From Fen-330 sp050008465 (GTDB lineage Bacteria; Acidobacteriota; Terriglobia; Bryobacterales; Bryobacteraceae), in NCBI GenBank assembly GCA_050008465.1, contig JBEKMO010000029.1:9556-73555 (forward strand): a stretch of DNA of 64,000 nucleotides, given 5' to 3'. How positions within the stretch are numbered: the first letter of the stretch is position 1; every line of letters begins with the position of its first letter. Made by a program: the position numbers and the translations under genes. Shown one piece after another: positions 39,544 through 48,008 of the stretch. A model generated the notes under the pieces. The model worked only from the letters and a program-made list of their open reading frames with translations, made no database searches and was not told where the DNA came from.

Positions 39544-41937
39544 ATGCAATACGGATACTTTGACGATCGGAACAAGGAGTACGTCATCACTCGCCCCGAC
39601 ACCCCCAAGTCGTGGAGCAATTACCTGGGGACGACCGAATACGGCGCCATCATCACCAATAACGCCGCAGGGTACAGCTTCTACAAGTCGGCCGCCCAGG
39701 GGCGCTTCACACGGCTGCGGTTCAATTCGCTCCCCATGGATCAGCCGGGGCGGTACATCTACCTGCGCGACTGCGAGACCCAGGACTTCTGGTCGGCATC
39801 GTGGCAGCCGGTGGGCAAGCCCCTGGATCAGTACAAGTCGGAGTGCCGCCACGGTACGGCCTACACCGTGATCTCCTCCGAATACGCCGGGATACGGACG
39901 GAAACGACTTATTTTGTTCCCCTGGGGAAGACTTTCGAGTGCTGGCACGTCAAGCTCACCAACCTGAGCCAAAGGCCTCGTCACCTGAGCGCGTTCACCT
40001 ATGTGGAGTACGCCGGCAATTGGGATGCCTACCACGATCTGATCAATCTTCAGTACACTCAGCACATTCTCAAAATGGACGTGGCCGGCAACATCATCGA
40101 CCACGGCACCAATGTGAACCTCCCGTACATGCCCGACAAGCCCGAGGAGCACGACCAGGGCCACCACTCCTTCCTCGCCGTGGTGGGCGCCGATGTCACC
40201 GGCTTCGACACCGACCGCACGGCCTTCATCGGCACTTACGGCACCTACGCCAAGCCCGAGGTCGTCGAGCGCGGCCAATGCACCAACTCGCTCGCCGCCG
40301 GCGACAACGGCTGCGGCGTATTCCAGATCGATATCGACCTCGCCTCCGGCGAGGCCAAGGAATTCCTGGTGCTCCTCGGCGTTGGCGCGGCCCACGACGC
40401 GGGCAAGCGGGCGGTCGAGGAGTTCAGCGGCATGGAGCGCGTCCGCGAGGAACTCGCCCTGCTCAAGAGCTACTGGCACGGCCGCCTCGGCGCGCTCGCC
40501 GTGGAAACGCCCGACCCAGAGCTGAACAGCATGTTGAATATGTGGAGCCAGTTCAACTGCCTGATGACGTTCGCCTGGTCCCGTGCCGCCAGCCTCATTT
40601 ACGCCGGCGAGCGCGACGGCCTCGGCTACCGCGACACCGTGCAGGACATCCTCGGTGTGCTCCACGCCATCCCCGCGGAAGCCGGCCAGCGGCTCGAACT
40701 GATGATCACGGGGCAGGTCTCTACCGGTGGCGCGATGCCCGTGGTCAAGCAGTTTGCCCATCGCCCCGGATCCGAGGCTCCCCCCAGGGAGGAAGAGTAC
40801 CGCTCCGACGACGCCTTATGGCTCTTCAACACCATCCCGGCGTACGTCAAAGAGACCGGCGACCTCTCTTTTTACGACAAGGTGCTGCCCTATGCGGACC
40901 GGGGGGAAGACACCGTTTTGGGCCACCTGAAGCGGGCCATCGAGTTCAGCCTGGAGCGTTCCGGCGCTCATGGGCTGCCCTGCGGTCTGTGGGCGGACTG
41001 GAATGATTGCATCCGTCTGGGACATCGGGGCGAATCGGTCTTCGTAGCTTTCCAGTTGCGCTATGCCCTCGCGGTTTTTCTGGAGATTTGCCTTTTGCTG
41101 GGAAAGACCGGCGAGGGCAAGTGGGCGCAAACACAACTGGCCCGGCTGGACGATGACCTGGAAAGGCACGCCTGGGATGGGCAGTGGTACCTGCGCGCCT
41201 ACCGGGCCGACGGCCATAAGTTCGGCTCCAACGAGAACCCCGAAGGCAAGATCTTTCTGAGCCCCCAGTCCTGGGCCGTATACAGCGGACATGCCCGCGC
41301 TGAACGGGCCGAACAGGTGATGGAGTCCGTCCGCCAGCGGCTGGCCACCCAGTGGGGCTTGATGTTGTGCGACCCTCCCTTCGTCCAGACCGACTTTCGC
41401 GTCATGCTCGCTGCCCTGTTCAATCCGGGAATGAAGGAGAACGGGAGCGTCTTCAGCCATACCCAAGGGTGGGCGATCATTGCGGAAACGCTGCTGGGCC
41501 ACGGCGACCGGGCCTATGAGTACTTCAGGGCCTACCTGCCGGCAGCCTACAACACCAAGGCCGAAGTCCGCCAGATCGAGCCGTACGTTTACTGCCAGTT
41601 CACCCACAGCAAGTACAGCCCGCGCGCCGGCGCCTCGCGCATCCCCTGGCTGAGCGGGTCCGCCGCCTGGTCCTATTTCGCAGCCACGCAATACATTCTA
41701 GGACTGCGGCCGGAATACGAAGGGCTCAGAATCGACCCCTGTATCCTCTCCGCCTGGAAGGGATTCAAAATCACCCGGGTGTTTCGAGGGAAGCGGCTGA
41801 ACGTGGAAGTCAGGAACCCCGCCGGCGTTCAGAAAGGGGTGGCCAAGCTCGTGCTCAACGACGATCTGCTGGAGGGGAACCTCATCCCGGCGGAGAAGCT
41901 GCTGGCCGAGAACCAGGTAGTAGTTGAGATGGGTTGA
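39544..41937 (+). CDS. GH94 phosphorylase (cellobiose/chitobiose phosphorylase-like)
   Basis: GH94 enzymes split beta-linked disaccharides with phosphate. The 797-residue product has the N-terminal beta-sandwich (MQYGYFDDRNKEYVITRPDT), a helical linker and the (alpha/alpha)6 catalytic barrel. The catalytic Asp488 is in GLWADWNDC, and GLGYRDTVQD, YRSDDALWL and SPQSWAVYSG are typical barrel motifs. The length suits cellobiose phosphorylase. N,N'-diacetylchitobiose phosphorylase is an alternative. The start ATG has GGGAGGAG upstream. No signal peptide is seen, so it is cytoplasmic. Confidence 0.92.
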   Translation: MQYGYFDDRNKEYVITRPDTPKSWSNYLGTTEYGAIITNNAAGYSFYKSAAQGRFTRLRFNSLPMDQPGRYIYLRDCETQDFWSASWQPVGKPLDQYKSECRHGTAYTVISSEYAGIRTETTYFVPLGKTFECWHVKLTNLSQRPRHLSAFTYVEYAGNWDAYHDLINLQYTQHILKMDVAGNIIDHGTNVNLPYMPDKPEEHDQGHHSFLAVVGADVTGFDTDRTAFIGTYGTYAKPEVVERGQCTNSLAAGDNGCGVFQIDIDLASGEAKEFLVLLGVGAAHDAGKRAVEEFSGMERVREELALLKSYWHGRLGALAVETPDPELNSMLNMWSQFNCLMTFAWSRAASLIYAGERDGLGYRDTVQDILGVLHAIPAEAGQRLELMITGQVSTGGAMPVVKQFAHRPGSEAPPREEEYRSDDALWLFNTIPAYVKETGDLSFYDKVLPYADRGEDTVLGHLKRAIEFSLERSGAHGLPCGLWADWNDCIRLGHRGESVFVAFQLRYALAVFLEICLLLGKTGEGKWAQTQLARLDDDLERHAWDGQWYLRAYRADGHKFGSNENPEGKIFLSPQSWAVYSGHARAERAEQVMESVRQRLATQWGLMLCDPPFVQTDFRVMLAALFNPGMKENGSVFSHTQGWAIIAETLLGHGDRAYEYFRAYLPAAYNTKAEVRQIEPYVYCQFTHSKYSPRAGASRIPWLSGSAAWSYFAATQYILGLRPEYEGLRIDPCILSAWKGFKITRVFRGKRLNVEVRNPAGVQKGVAKLVLNDDLLEGNLIPAEKLLAENQVVVEMG

Positions 41938-41943
41938 GGCTGC

Positions 41944-41990
41944 GTAGGGCGGTCCCCCCGGACCGCGCCGGGTCTCCAGACCCGGCCCTC
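41944..41990. repeat. Family D double-hairpin repeat, copy 1
   Basis: The element begins GTAGGGCGGTCC and contains two adjacent perfect hairpins: GGCGGTCC.../GGACCGC and GCCGGGTCT/AGACCCGGC. It fills the gap between the GH94 gene and the convergent small gene, ending at the small gene's stop codon. A second copy lies at 63092-63157. Confidence 0.75.
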
Positions 41991-42195
41991 AATCTTGCCG
42001 GCGCGGAGTCTCCTTCAGGCCGCTCAACTCAGCCGCCGGAAGCGGTGCCGCGTTGGTCCCAGCCTGGACGATCTCCCGCTCGATCTCCTCCAGCATCTGT
42101 GCGATGTCGGCCGTCGGAAAGGAGTACTCCGCCGCTTCGCGCACAGCCTTCAGCTTCGCTTCGCGTTCGTCGATCGGTTTGGAAGAGTCCCCCAC
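41989..42195 (-). CDS. Small helical protein downstream of korC
   Basis: I do not recognise this 68-residue protein. It is highly charged and helical (DEREAKLKAVREAAEYSFP, ADIAQMLEEIEREIVQAG), with a GTG start two bases after the korC stop. That tight spacing shows it belongs to the korDABC transcript. It could be an assembly or stability factor for the oxidoreductase, but there is no direct evidence. The frame extends further upstream over korC only by chance. Its stop lies at the edge of a family D repeat. Confidence 0.6.
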   Translation of the reverse strand: MGDSSKPIDEREAKLKAVREAAEYSFPTADIAQMLEEIEREIVQAGTNAAPLPAAELSGLKETPRRQD

Positions 42196-42197
42196 GC

Positions 42198-42785
42198 CTA
42201 CTCCACTTCCATTGGCGCGTGGTGGTGCTCTTCGATGGCGGCACCGGCTTTCACCAGGCCGTACTCGAAGCCTTTGTCGAAGGCGCGGCGGTTGAGCTCG
42301 CGCGTGGCGGGCGGCACGGAGTCCGCAACCGCCTGGCGCAGCGCCTCGGCGGTCACCAGACCGGTCACCGCGGCGAAGAACCCCACCATCACCACGTTCG
42401 ACACCATCCGCCTTCCCAGCTCTTCGGCCAGCCGCGTGGCAGGCACGCTGTAGACGCGGATGCCGCTCCTCAGGCCGGAGATCCTTACGAGCTCTTCCTC
42501 GACGATCAGGATGCCGCCGTCCTTCAGCTCCGGCGCGAATCGCGAGTAGGCCTCTTGCGACATCACCACCAACACATCGGGCCGCGTAACGTACGGATAG
42601 TCGATCGGCCGGTCGGAGAGCACCACCTGCGCGCTGCACGCGCCGCCGCGCGCCTCGGGGCCAAAACTCTGGGTCATGGTGGCGTGACCGTCCTCGAAAA
42701 TCGAGACAGCCTTGCCGATGACCATGGCGGACAGGATCACGCCCTGGCCGCCAAAGCCCGCGATGCGAATCTCGGTTACTGGCAT
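42198..42785 (-). CDS. korC: 2-oxoacid:ferredoxin oxidoreductase, gamma subunit KorC
   Basis: The 195-residue product has the gamma-subunit start EIRIAGFGGQGVILSAMVIG, then SFGPEARGGACSAQVVLSD, and VMVGFFAAVTGLVTAEALRQAV. In four-subunit enzymes this chain packs against the alpha and beta chains and helps bind CoA. ATG 42785 is chosen because the family begins at this point. It overlaps the korB end by 10 bases. The likely substrate is 2-oxoglutarate from subunit make-up; other 2-oxoacids are possible. Confidence 0.9.
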   Translation of the reverse strand: MPVTEIRIAGFGGQGVILSAMVIGKAVSIFEDGHATMTQSFGPEARGGACSAQVVLSDRPIDYPYVTRPDVLVVMSQEAYSRFAPELKDGGILIVEEELVRISGLRSGIRVYSVPATRLAEELGRRMVSNVVMVGFFAAVTGLVTAEALRQAVADSVPPATRELNRRAFDKGFEYGLVKAGAAIEEHHHAPMEVE

Positions 42786-43645
42786 ACCGGACTCTCCCAT
42801 TCGACGTACCGCTCGCCCAACTGCTCCGCCAGGCGGGCGCGCATCGATTCCATGTAGTCGGGCCGCTCGCGGTCCACGAACTTGCCCACCGCGATCTCGC
42901 CGTCCTTGGTCAGCGCCACTTCGCCCGTGGGCGCGCCGTGGCGCACCTTGCTCTTTTCCTTGTAGAACTTCATCGTGTCCAGCCCGTCGCCCATCTTGTT
43001 GCGCCGCTGGTAGAGCGTTGGGCAGGGCGAGAGCACTTCAATGAAGCAGAACCCGCGCTTGCGCAGGATCTCGGACATGGACTTGGTGAGCTGCCGCACG
43101 TGGAAGGTGGTCCAGCGCGCCACGTAGGACGCCCCCGCCGACTCGGCCAGCGCGCACAGGTTGAACGACGGCTCGTAGCAGCCGTAGGGCGCCGTCGCGG
43201 TGATCGCGGAGTAAGGCGTGGTCGGCCCGGTCTGCCCGCCCGTCATCGCGTAGACCAGGTTGTTGACGCAGATCACCTTGATGTCGACGTTGCGCCGCGC
43301 GGCGTGAATGAAGTGGTTGCCCCCGATGGCGAACAGGTCGCCATCGCCCGAATAGACCACCACCTCCAGCGACGGGTTGGCCAGCTTCAGCCCGGTGGCG
43401 AACGGGATGGCCCGCCCGTGCGTAGTGTGGAAGGAATCCAGCTTGACGTAGCCAGCGACCCGGCCCGAGCAGCCGATGCCCGAGACAATCGCCACGCGGT
43501 CCAGGTTGCGCTTGGATTCCAGCAGCGCCCGCGCGAAACAATTCACCGTGGTTCCGATGCCGCAGCCGGGGCACCAGATGTGCGGCATGCGCTCGGTGCG
43601 CAGGAACGGCTCCACCGGGTTGATGACTTCGGGCAGTGCGCTCAT
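42776..43645 (-). CDS. korB: 2-oxoacid:ferredoxin oxidoreductase, beta subunit KorB (TPP-binding)
   Basis: The 289-residue product holds thiamine pyrophosphate. It has HIWCPGCGIGTTVNCFARAL, VSGIGCSGRVAGYV, the TPP/Mg motif VVYSGDGDLFAIGGNHFIHAARRN, and NLVYAMTGGQTGPTTP. It works with KorA to decarboxylate 2-oxoglutarate (or another 2-oxoacid) and pass electrons to ferredoxin. The order of genes on the minus strand is korD, korA, korB, korC. Start and korA stop overlap by 4 bases (ATGA). Confidence 0.93.
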   Translation of the reverse strand: MSALPEVINPVEPFLRTERMPHIWCPGCGIGTTVNCFARALLESKRNLDRVAIVSGIGCSGRVAGYVKLDSFHTTHGRAIPFATGLKLANPSLEVVVYSGDGDLFAIGGNHFIHAARRNVDIKVICVNNLVYAMTGGQTGPTTPYSAITATAPYGCYEPSFNLCALAESAGASYVARWTTFHVRQLTKSMSEILRKRGFCFIEVLSPCPTLYQRRNKMGDGLDTMKFYKEKSKVRHGAPTGEVALTKDGEIAVGKFVDRERPDYMESMRARLAEQLGERYVEWESPVCQ

Positions 43646-44799
43646 CGTGCAGCCTCCATGATGGCCTCGAATATGTCCTGGGGCTGGTGCACGCCCCCGC
43701 CGGCGTGCGTCACCGGGATGGTGCGGGCCGCGCCCCCCGCCGCCCGCTCGACCTCGCGCGCGATCTGGCCCAGGTTGATCTCCGGCACCACGAACGCCTT
43801 TACCCGCGCGGCCAGCGCCCGCAGATGCCGGTCCGGGAACGGCCAGACGCCGATCAGCCGGCACCGTCCTGCCTTGACGCCTTTGCGGCGCGCCATTTCG
43901 ATCGCCCGTTCCGCCACCCGCGACGTGATGCCGTAGGAAACCACCGCCACTTCCGCGTCCTCGATGCCCTGCTCGTCCACGATGGTGAGCCGGTCCTCGG
44001 CGGCGCGGATTTTCTCCACCAACCGGCGCACCAGCCGGTCCTGCGTCGCGACGTTCATCCCCGGGTAGCCCCACTCATCGTGCGTCAGGCCGGTGATGTG
44101 GAACCGGTATCCTTCGCCGGCGTGCACCATCTCCGGCACCAGATCGGCCTCCGGCTCGTACGGCTTGTAGGCGCCGGGCGCGCGGCGGGTGTGCCTGCGC
44201 GGGTAAACCTCGACTTGCTCCGCGGGCGGAATGACAACCTTCTCGGTCATGTGCCCCACGCACTCGTCCATCATGAACATGACCGGCGTGCGGTACTCCT
44301 CGGAGAGGTTGAACGCCCGCACCGTCAGGTCGAAGCACTCCTGCGGCGAGTTGGGGCAGAGCGCGATAATCTCGTAGTCGCCGTGCGAGCCCCAGCGCGC
44401 CTGCATCATGTCGGCCTGGGCCGGAAGCGTCGGCAAGCCGGTCGAGGGCCCGCCGCGCTGCACGTTCACGAACACGCACGGCGTCTCGGTCATGGCCGCG
44501 AAGCCAATATGCTCCATCATGAGCGAGAAGCCCGGCCCCGAGGTCACCGTAAACGCCTTCGCGCCGGCCCAGACCGCTCCCTGAATCGCGATCGAGGCAG
44601 CCAGCTCGTCCTCCATCTGGATGAACGTGCCACCCACCGTGGGGATGCGCGCGGCGAACCGCTCGACCACCTCCGTGGATGGGGTGATGGGGTATCCTGC
44701 GGCAAATCGCGCACCCGCGGCCAGCGCACCCTCACAGCAGGCGTGGTCGCCATCGAGGAAATGGACTCCCGTTAACACCCCGCGAGGATCAGCCTGCAT
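43642..44799 (-). CDS. korA: 2-oxoacid:ferredoxin oxidoreductase, alpha subunit KorA
   Basis: The 385-residue product shows the alpha-chain motifs GYPITPSTEVVE, QMEDELAASIAIQGAVWAGAK, TSGPGFSLMMEHIGFAAMTE and VNVQRGGPSTGLPTLP. It forms the catalytic core with KorB. The run with a short ferredoxin (KorD) and separate gamma chain is the usual KorABCD form. The start ATG 44799 overlaps the korD stop by 11 bases. Upstream in-frame codons would read over korD and are not used. Confidence 0.94.
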   Translation of the reverse strand: MQADPRGVLTGVHFLDGDHACCEGALAAGARFAAGYPITPSTEVVERFAARIPTVGGTFIQMEDELAASIAIQGAVWAGAKAFTVTSGPGFSLMMEHIGFAAMTETPCVFVNVQRGGPSTGLPTLPAQADMMQARWGSHGDYEIIALCPNSPQECFDLTVRAFNLSEEYRTPVMFMMDECVGHMTEKVVIPPAEQVEVYPRRHTRRAPGAYKPYEPEADLVPEMVHAGEGYRFHITGLTHDEWGYPGMNVATQDRLVRRLVEKIRAAEDRLTIVDEQGIEDAEVAVVSYGITSRVAERAIEMARRKGVKAGRCRLIGVWPFPDRHLRALAARVKAFVVPEINLGQIAREVERAAGGAARTIPVTHAGGGVHQPQDIFEAIMEAAR

Positions 44800-45037
44800 C
44801 GGACGCCTCCTGGCCCGGGGCCTCTTTGATCCGCCAGCCGAAGATCGCGAAGTCCGGGCAGTACATGCCGCAAAGGTCGCAACCGCTACATTTCTCAAGC
44901 GCTACGACGTGCGGCGAATGGTATCCCTTGGAATTGAACGCCGAGGAAAGGGCCAGCACCTTGGTGGGACAGAACTCCACGCAGAACGCGCAGCCCTTGC
45001 ATCGCTCAACGTTGATCGTGACATTGCCTTTTGCCAT
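44789..45037 (-). CDS. korD: 2-oxoacid:ferredoxin oxidoreductase, delta (2x[4Fe-4S]) subunit KorD
   Basis: The 82-residue product is a bacterial-type ferredoxin with two CxxCxxCxxxCP clusters: CKGCAFCVEFCP and CSGCDLCGMYCP. It relays electrons from the KorA-KorB site. It is the first gene of the kor run. The ATG at 45037 is clear. The upstream gap holds a family A repeat and a heptanucleotide array. Confidence 0.93.
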   Translation of the reverse strand: MAKGNVTINVERCKGCAFCVEFCPTKVLALSSAFNSKGYHSPHVVALEKCSGCDLCGMYCPDFAIFGWRIKEAPGQEASDAG

Positions 45038-45103
45038 AAGGGGGCTATCGAAAAGCGCTGTCGTATTATACGCACGCCAGGGGCCAAAGCGAAAGCTGAA
45101 GGC

Positions 45104-45165
45104 CGCAACCGAGGGACTGCCTAGGCCGTCCGCTGTCGGGACGCCTCAGGTTGTGCCCGGTTGCG
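45104..45165. repeat. Family A intergenic palindromic repeat, copy 3
   Basis: This 62-base copy has the same ends (CGCAACCG / CGGTTGCG) as copies at 16634 and 33965. It has more mismatches inside (CTAGGCCGTCC, GTCGGGACGCC). It lies between the divergent korD and GH2 genes. Confidence 0.85.
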
Positions 45166-45190
45166 GGCTACGGGAATGGCCGGGGGTTCA

Positions 45191-45239
45191 CTTCGTCATT
45201 CGTCCTTCGTACTTCGTACTTTGCATTTCCCACTTCCAA
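45191..45239. repeat. Heptanucleotide tandem array upstream of GH2 gene
   Basis: Seven consecutive 7-base units follow the pattern CTTCGTA (CTTCGTC, ATTCGTC, CTTCGTA twice, CTTTGCA, TTTCCCA, CTTCCAA), ending 18 bases before the ATG of the GH2 gene. The words differ from those of the other arrays but the period is the same. Confidence 0.75.
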
Positions 45240-45257
45240 CTATGGCAATCTGTTGAC

Positions 45258-47543
45258 ATGCTCAATCGTCGAGACTTCCTGCTGGCCAGTAGCGCGGGGT
45301 TGGCCACGCTCGCCGCCGCGCCGGCCTCCTCCTCGAAACGCCAGGTCTTCCCCCTGAACCGGAAATGGCTCTACGGCGGGAAGACCGTCGAGGGCGCCAC
45401 CGCCCCGGATTTCGACGATCGCCGGTTCGAGCGCGTGACGCTCCCCCACACCAACCGCCTCCTGCCCTGGCACAGCTTCGACGACCAGAGTTACCAGTTC
45501 GTTTCCATCTACCGGCGCCACTTCCGCCTGCCGGGGGAGTTGAAGGGCCAGCGCGTGTTCGTCGATTTCGCCGGCGTCATGACCGCCGCCGCCGTCACCC
45601 TCAACGGCAAGCGGCTGGGCGAGTATCGCGGCGGCTACACGCCCTTCTCCTTCGAGCTGACGCAGCACATCAACTGGTCCGGCGACAACCTGCTCGCCGT
45701 CGAGGTGGATTCCACCGAACGGGCCGACGTCCCGCCCTTCGGCGGCAGCATCGACTACTTGACCTTCGGCGGCATCTACCGCGAGGTGTCGCTGCGCGTG
45801 GTCCCGGACATTTGCATCGAGAACGTGTTCGCGCGGCCCGTCGACGTGCTCGGCGCCGAGCGGCGCGTCGAGGTGCGCTGCCACCTTAACGGCCTGGCCG
45901 GCGACCGCGCCCCGCTCGCCCTCGCCGCCGAGTTGCGCGACGGCAGCCGCGTGCTCAAGACCGTCAGCCAGTCCATTGGTTCGGGCGCCTCCGATTTCCA
46001 CGATCTCAAGCTCGAGGACCTCGGCGAAATCGAGCTCTGGGATCTCAACCGCCCCAAGCTGTACCAGGTCGTGGTGCGGCTCTCCGGCAACGGCCTGGCC
46101 GACGAGTATGCGGTGCGGATCGGGTTCCGAGAGGCGCGCTTCACCGAGAAGGGTTTCTTCCTCAACGGGCAGCACGTCAAGCTGCGCGGGCTGAATCGCC
46201 ATCAGACCTTTCCCTACACCGGCGGCGCCATGCCCGCCCGGGTGCAGCGCCGCGACGCCTTCATTCTCAGGAAGGATCTGAAGTGCAGCATCGTGCGCAC
46301 CTCGCACTACCCGCAGTCGCCGCATTTCCTGGATGGCTGCGATGAAGCCGGGCTGCTGGTGCTCGAGGAGATCCCGGGCTGGCAGCACATTGGCGACCAG
46401 GATTGGCAGGACCTGGCCGTGCGCACCGTCGGGGAAATGGTCCGCCGCGACTGGAACCACCCCTCGATCGTGCTCTGGGGCGTGCGCGTCAACGAATCGC
46501 GCGACAACCACGATTTCTACGTCCGCACCAACGATCTCGCGCACAAGCTCGACCCCTCGCGCCAGACCGGCGGCGTGCGCAATATTTACGAATCCGAGCT
46601 CCTCGAAGATGTTTTCACGATGAACGATTTCGGTTTTCCGCTGCGTCCGCCCAACCACCCTCTGTATCTGAACACCGAGTTCAACGGCCACATGTTCTCC
46701 ACCAAGCACGTCGACGCCGTCGAACACATTGCCGAGCACGTGCTGCGGCACGCCCGCGTGCATAACCAGCTCGCCTCGGACGAGCGTTACGCCGGCGGCA
46801 TCGGCTGGTGCGCGTTCGACTACGCCACACACCGCTATTTCGGCTCCGGCGACCGCATCTGCTACCACGGCGTCAGCGACATTTTCCGCATCCCGAAACC
46901 CGCCGCAGCTCTCTACAGGTCCCAATGCGACCCCATGGAAGAGATTGTGCTCGAGCCGGGGTTCGCCTGGTCCTGGGGCGACAAGCCCGCCGGCGGCGGC
47001 CCGGGCCTGGTGCCCGTCTGCTCGAATTGCGACCACCTGAAGGTCTACATCGGCGGCCAGCTCAAGACCGAGGCCGATCCGGCCCGCGAACAGTACGGAA
47101 ATCTGCCCCACCCGCCCTTCCTGGTCGACCTGACCGGCTGCCGCTTCGATCGCTGGGGCGATCTGAAGATCGAGGGCTACCTCGACGGCAAGCTGGTCAT
47201 CACGAAGACTCTCTCCGGAAAGGGCGCGGACGCTCAATTGCTCGTCGAGCCGGACGATACCGAACTGGTGGGCGACGGCAGCGACGCCACGCGCGTGGTG
47301 CTGCGCGTGACCGACGAATACGGCAGTCCGCGCCAGTTCGCAACCGGCTCGATCTCGCTCAGCATCGAGGGCCCGGGCGAAATCATCGGCGAAAACCCGT
47401 TCGCACTGATGGGAGGCGTGGGCGCTGTGTGGGTGAAAACAAAGGAGGCCGCCGGCACCGTCCGTCTCTCGGTCCGCCACCCCTACCTGGGCGTGAAGAC
47501 CGTCGAGATCCAGGTGAAGCCGGCGCCGCCCGAAGGGGTGTGA
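45258..47543 (+). CDS. Glycoside hydrolase family 2 enzyme, Tat-exported
   Basis: The 761-residue product begins with a twin-arginine signal (LNRRDFLLASSAGLATLAAA). Standard GH2 domains follow: sugar-binding (RVTLPHTNRLLPWHSF, VFVDFAGVMTAAAVTLNGK), Ig-like, and TIM barrel. The acid/base Glu413 is in GVRVNESRDN and the probable nucleophile Glu474 in LNTEFNGH. A C-terminal Ig-like module ends the protein. It is periplasmic and the substrate is undetermined. The ATG at 45258 is chosen to place the Tat signal at the N-terminus. Confidence 0.88.
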   Translation: MLNRRDFLLASSAGLATLAAAPASSSKRQVFPLNRKWLYGGKTVEGATAPDFDDRRFERVTLPHTNRLLPWHSFDDQSYQFVSIYRRHFRLPGELKGQRVFVDFAGVMTAAAVTLNGKRLGEYRGGYTPFSFELTQHINWSGDNLLAVEVDSTERADVPPFGGSIDYLTFGGIYREVSLRVVPDICIENVFARPVDVLGAERRVEVRCHLNGLAGDRAPLALAAELRDGSRVLKTVSQSIGSGASDFHDLKLEDLGEIELWDLNRPKLYQVVVRLSGNGLADEYAVRIGFREARFTEKGFFLNGQHVKLRGLNRHQTFPYTGGAMPARVQRRDAFILRKDLKCSIVRTSHYPQSPHFLDGCDEAGLLVLEEIPGWQHIGDQDWQDLAVRTVGEMVRRDWNHPSIVLWGVRVNESRDNHDFYVRTNDLAHKLDPSRQTGGVRNIYESELLEDVFTMNDFGFPLRPPNHPLYLNTEFNGHMFSTKHVDAVEHIAEHVLRHARVHNQLASDERYAGGIGWCAFDYATHRYFGSGDRICYHGVSDIFRIPKPAAALYRSQCDPMEEIVLEPGFAWSWGDKPAGGGPGLVPVCSNCDHLKVYIGGQLKTEADPAREQYGNLPHPPFLVDLTGCRFDRWGDLKIEGYLDGKLVITKTLSGKGADAQLLVEPDDTELVGDGSDATRVVLRVTDEYGSPRQFATGSISLSIEGPGEIIGENPFALMGGVGAVWVKTKEAAGTVRLSVRHPYLGVKTVEIQVKPAPPEGV

Positions 47544-47544
47544 G

Positions 47545-47985
47545 ATGGAGCATCTGCTCACGCTACTCGACGAGGCATTCGATAAGAAGTCCTGGCACGG
47601 ACCGAACCTCAAGGGCGCGATTCGCGGCCTGTCGGCGGCGCAAGCGGCCTGGCGGCCCGCCCCCGGCCGGCACAATATCTGGGAACTCGTGCTGCACGCC
47701 GCCTACTGGAAATACGTCGTGCGGCGCAAGCTCACCGGCGCCCGGCGCCGCTCGTTCGCCGTGCCCGGCTCGAATTGGTTCGCCCGCACTGGCGAGCCAA
47801 ACGTGGCCACCTGGAAGAAAGATGTCGCGCTGCTTGCCGCCGAGCACAAGCAGTTGCGGCAGGCGGTTGCCGGCCTCTCCGCGGCAAACGACGACCAACT
47901 CAAGTTGATCCGCGGAGCCGCCGCTCACGACCTCTATCACGCCGGCCAGATCCAGCTCCTCAAGCGCCTCTGCCCGCTGGCCTAG
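47545..47985 (+). CDS. DinB-like four-helix metal-binding protein
   Basis: The 146-residue product matches the DinB/YfiT superfamily: a four-helix bundle with a three-His metal site. Candidate ligands are the His in ELVLHAAYWKY and the two in AAHDLYHAGQIQLLKRL, the typical C-terminal HxxxH arrangement. Members act in thiol transfer or are uncharacterised. It starts one base after the GH2 stop, so it is cotranscribed with that gene. The function is not known from context. Confidence 0.82.
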   Translation: MEHLLTLLDEAFDKKSWHGPNLKGAIRGLSAAQAAWRPAPGRHNIWELVLHAAYWKYVVRRKLTGARRRSFAVPGSNWFARTGEPNVATWKKDVALLAAEHKQLRQAVAGLSAANDDQLKLIRGAAAHDLYHAGQIQLLKRLCPLA

Positions 47986-48008
47986 AAACCGTTATAAGAT
48001 GATGCTCG

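Noticed and set aside
44826..45257. N-terminal extension of the GH2 gene at 45258
   Set aside because: It runs antisense to korD and through two repeats. The Tat signal places the start at 45258.
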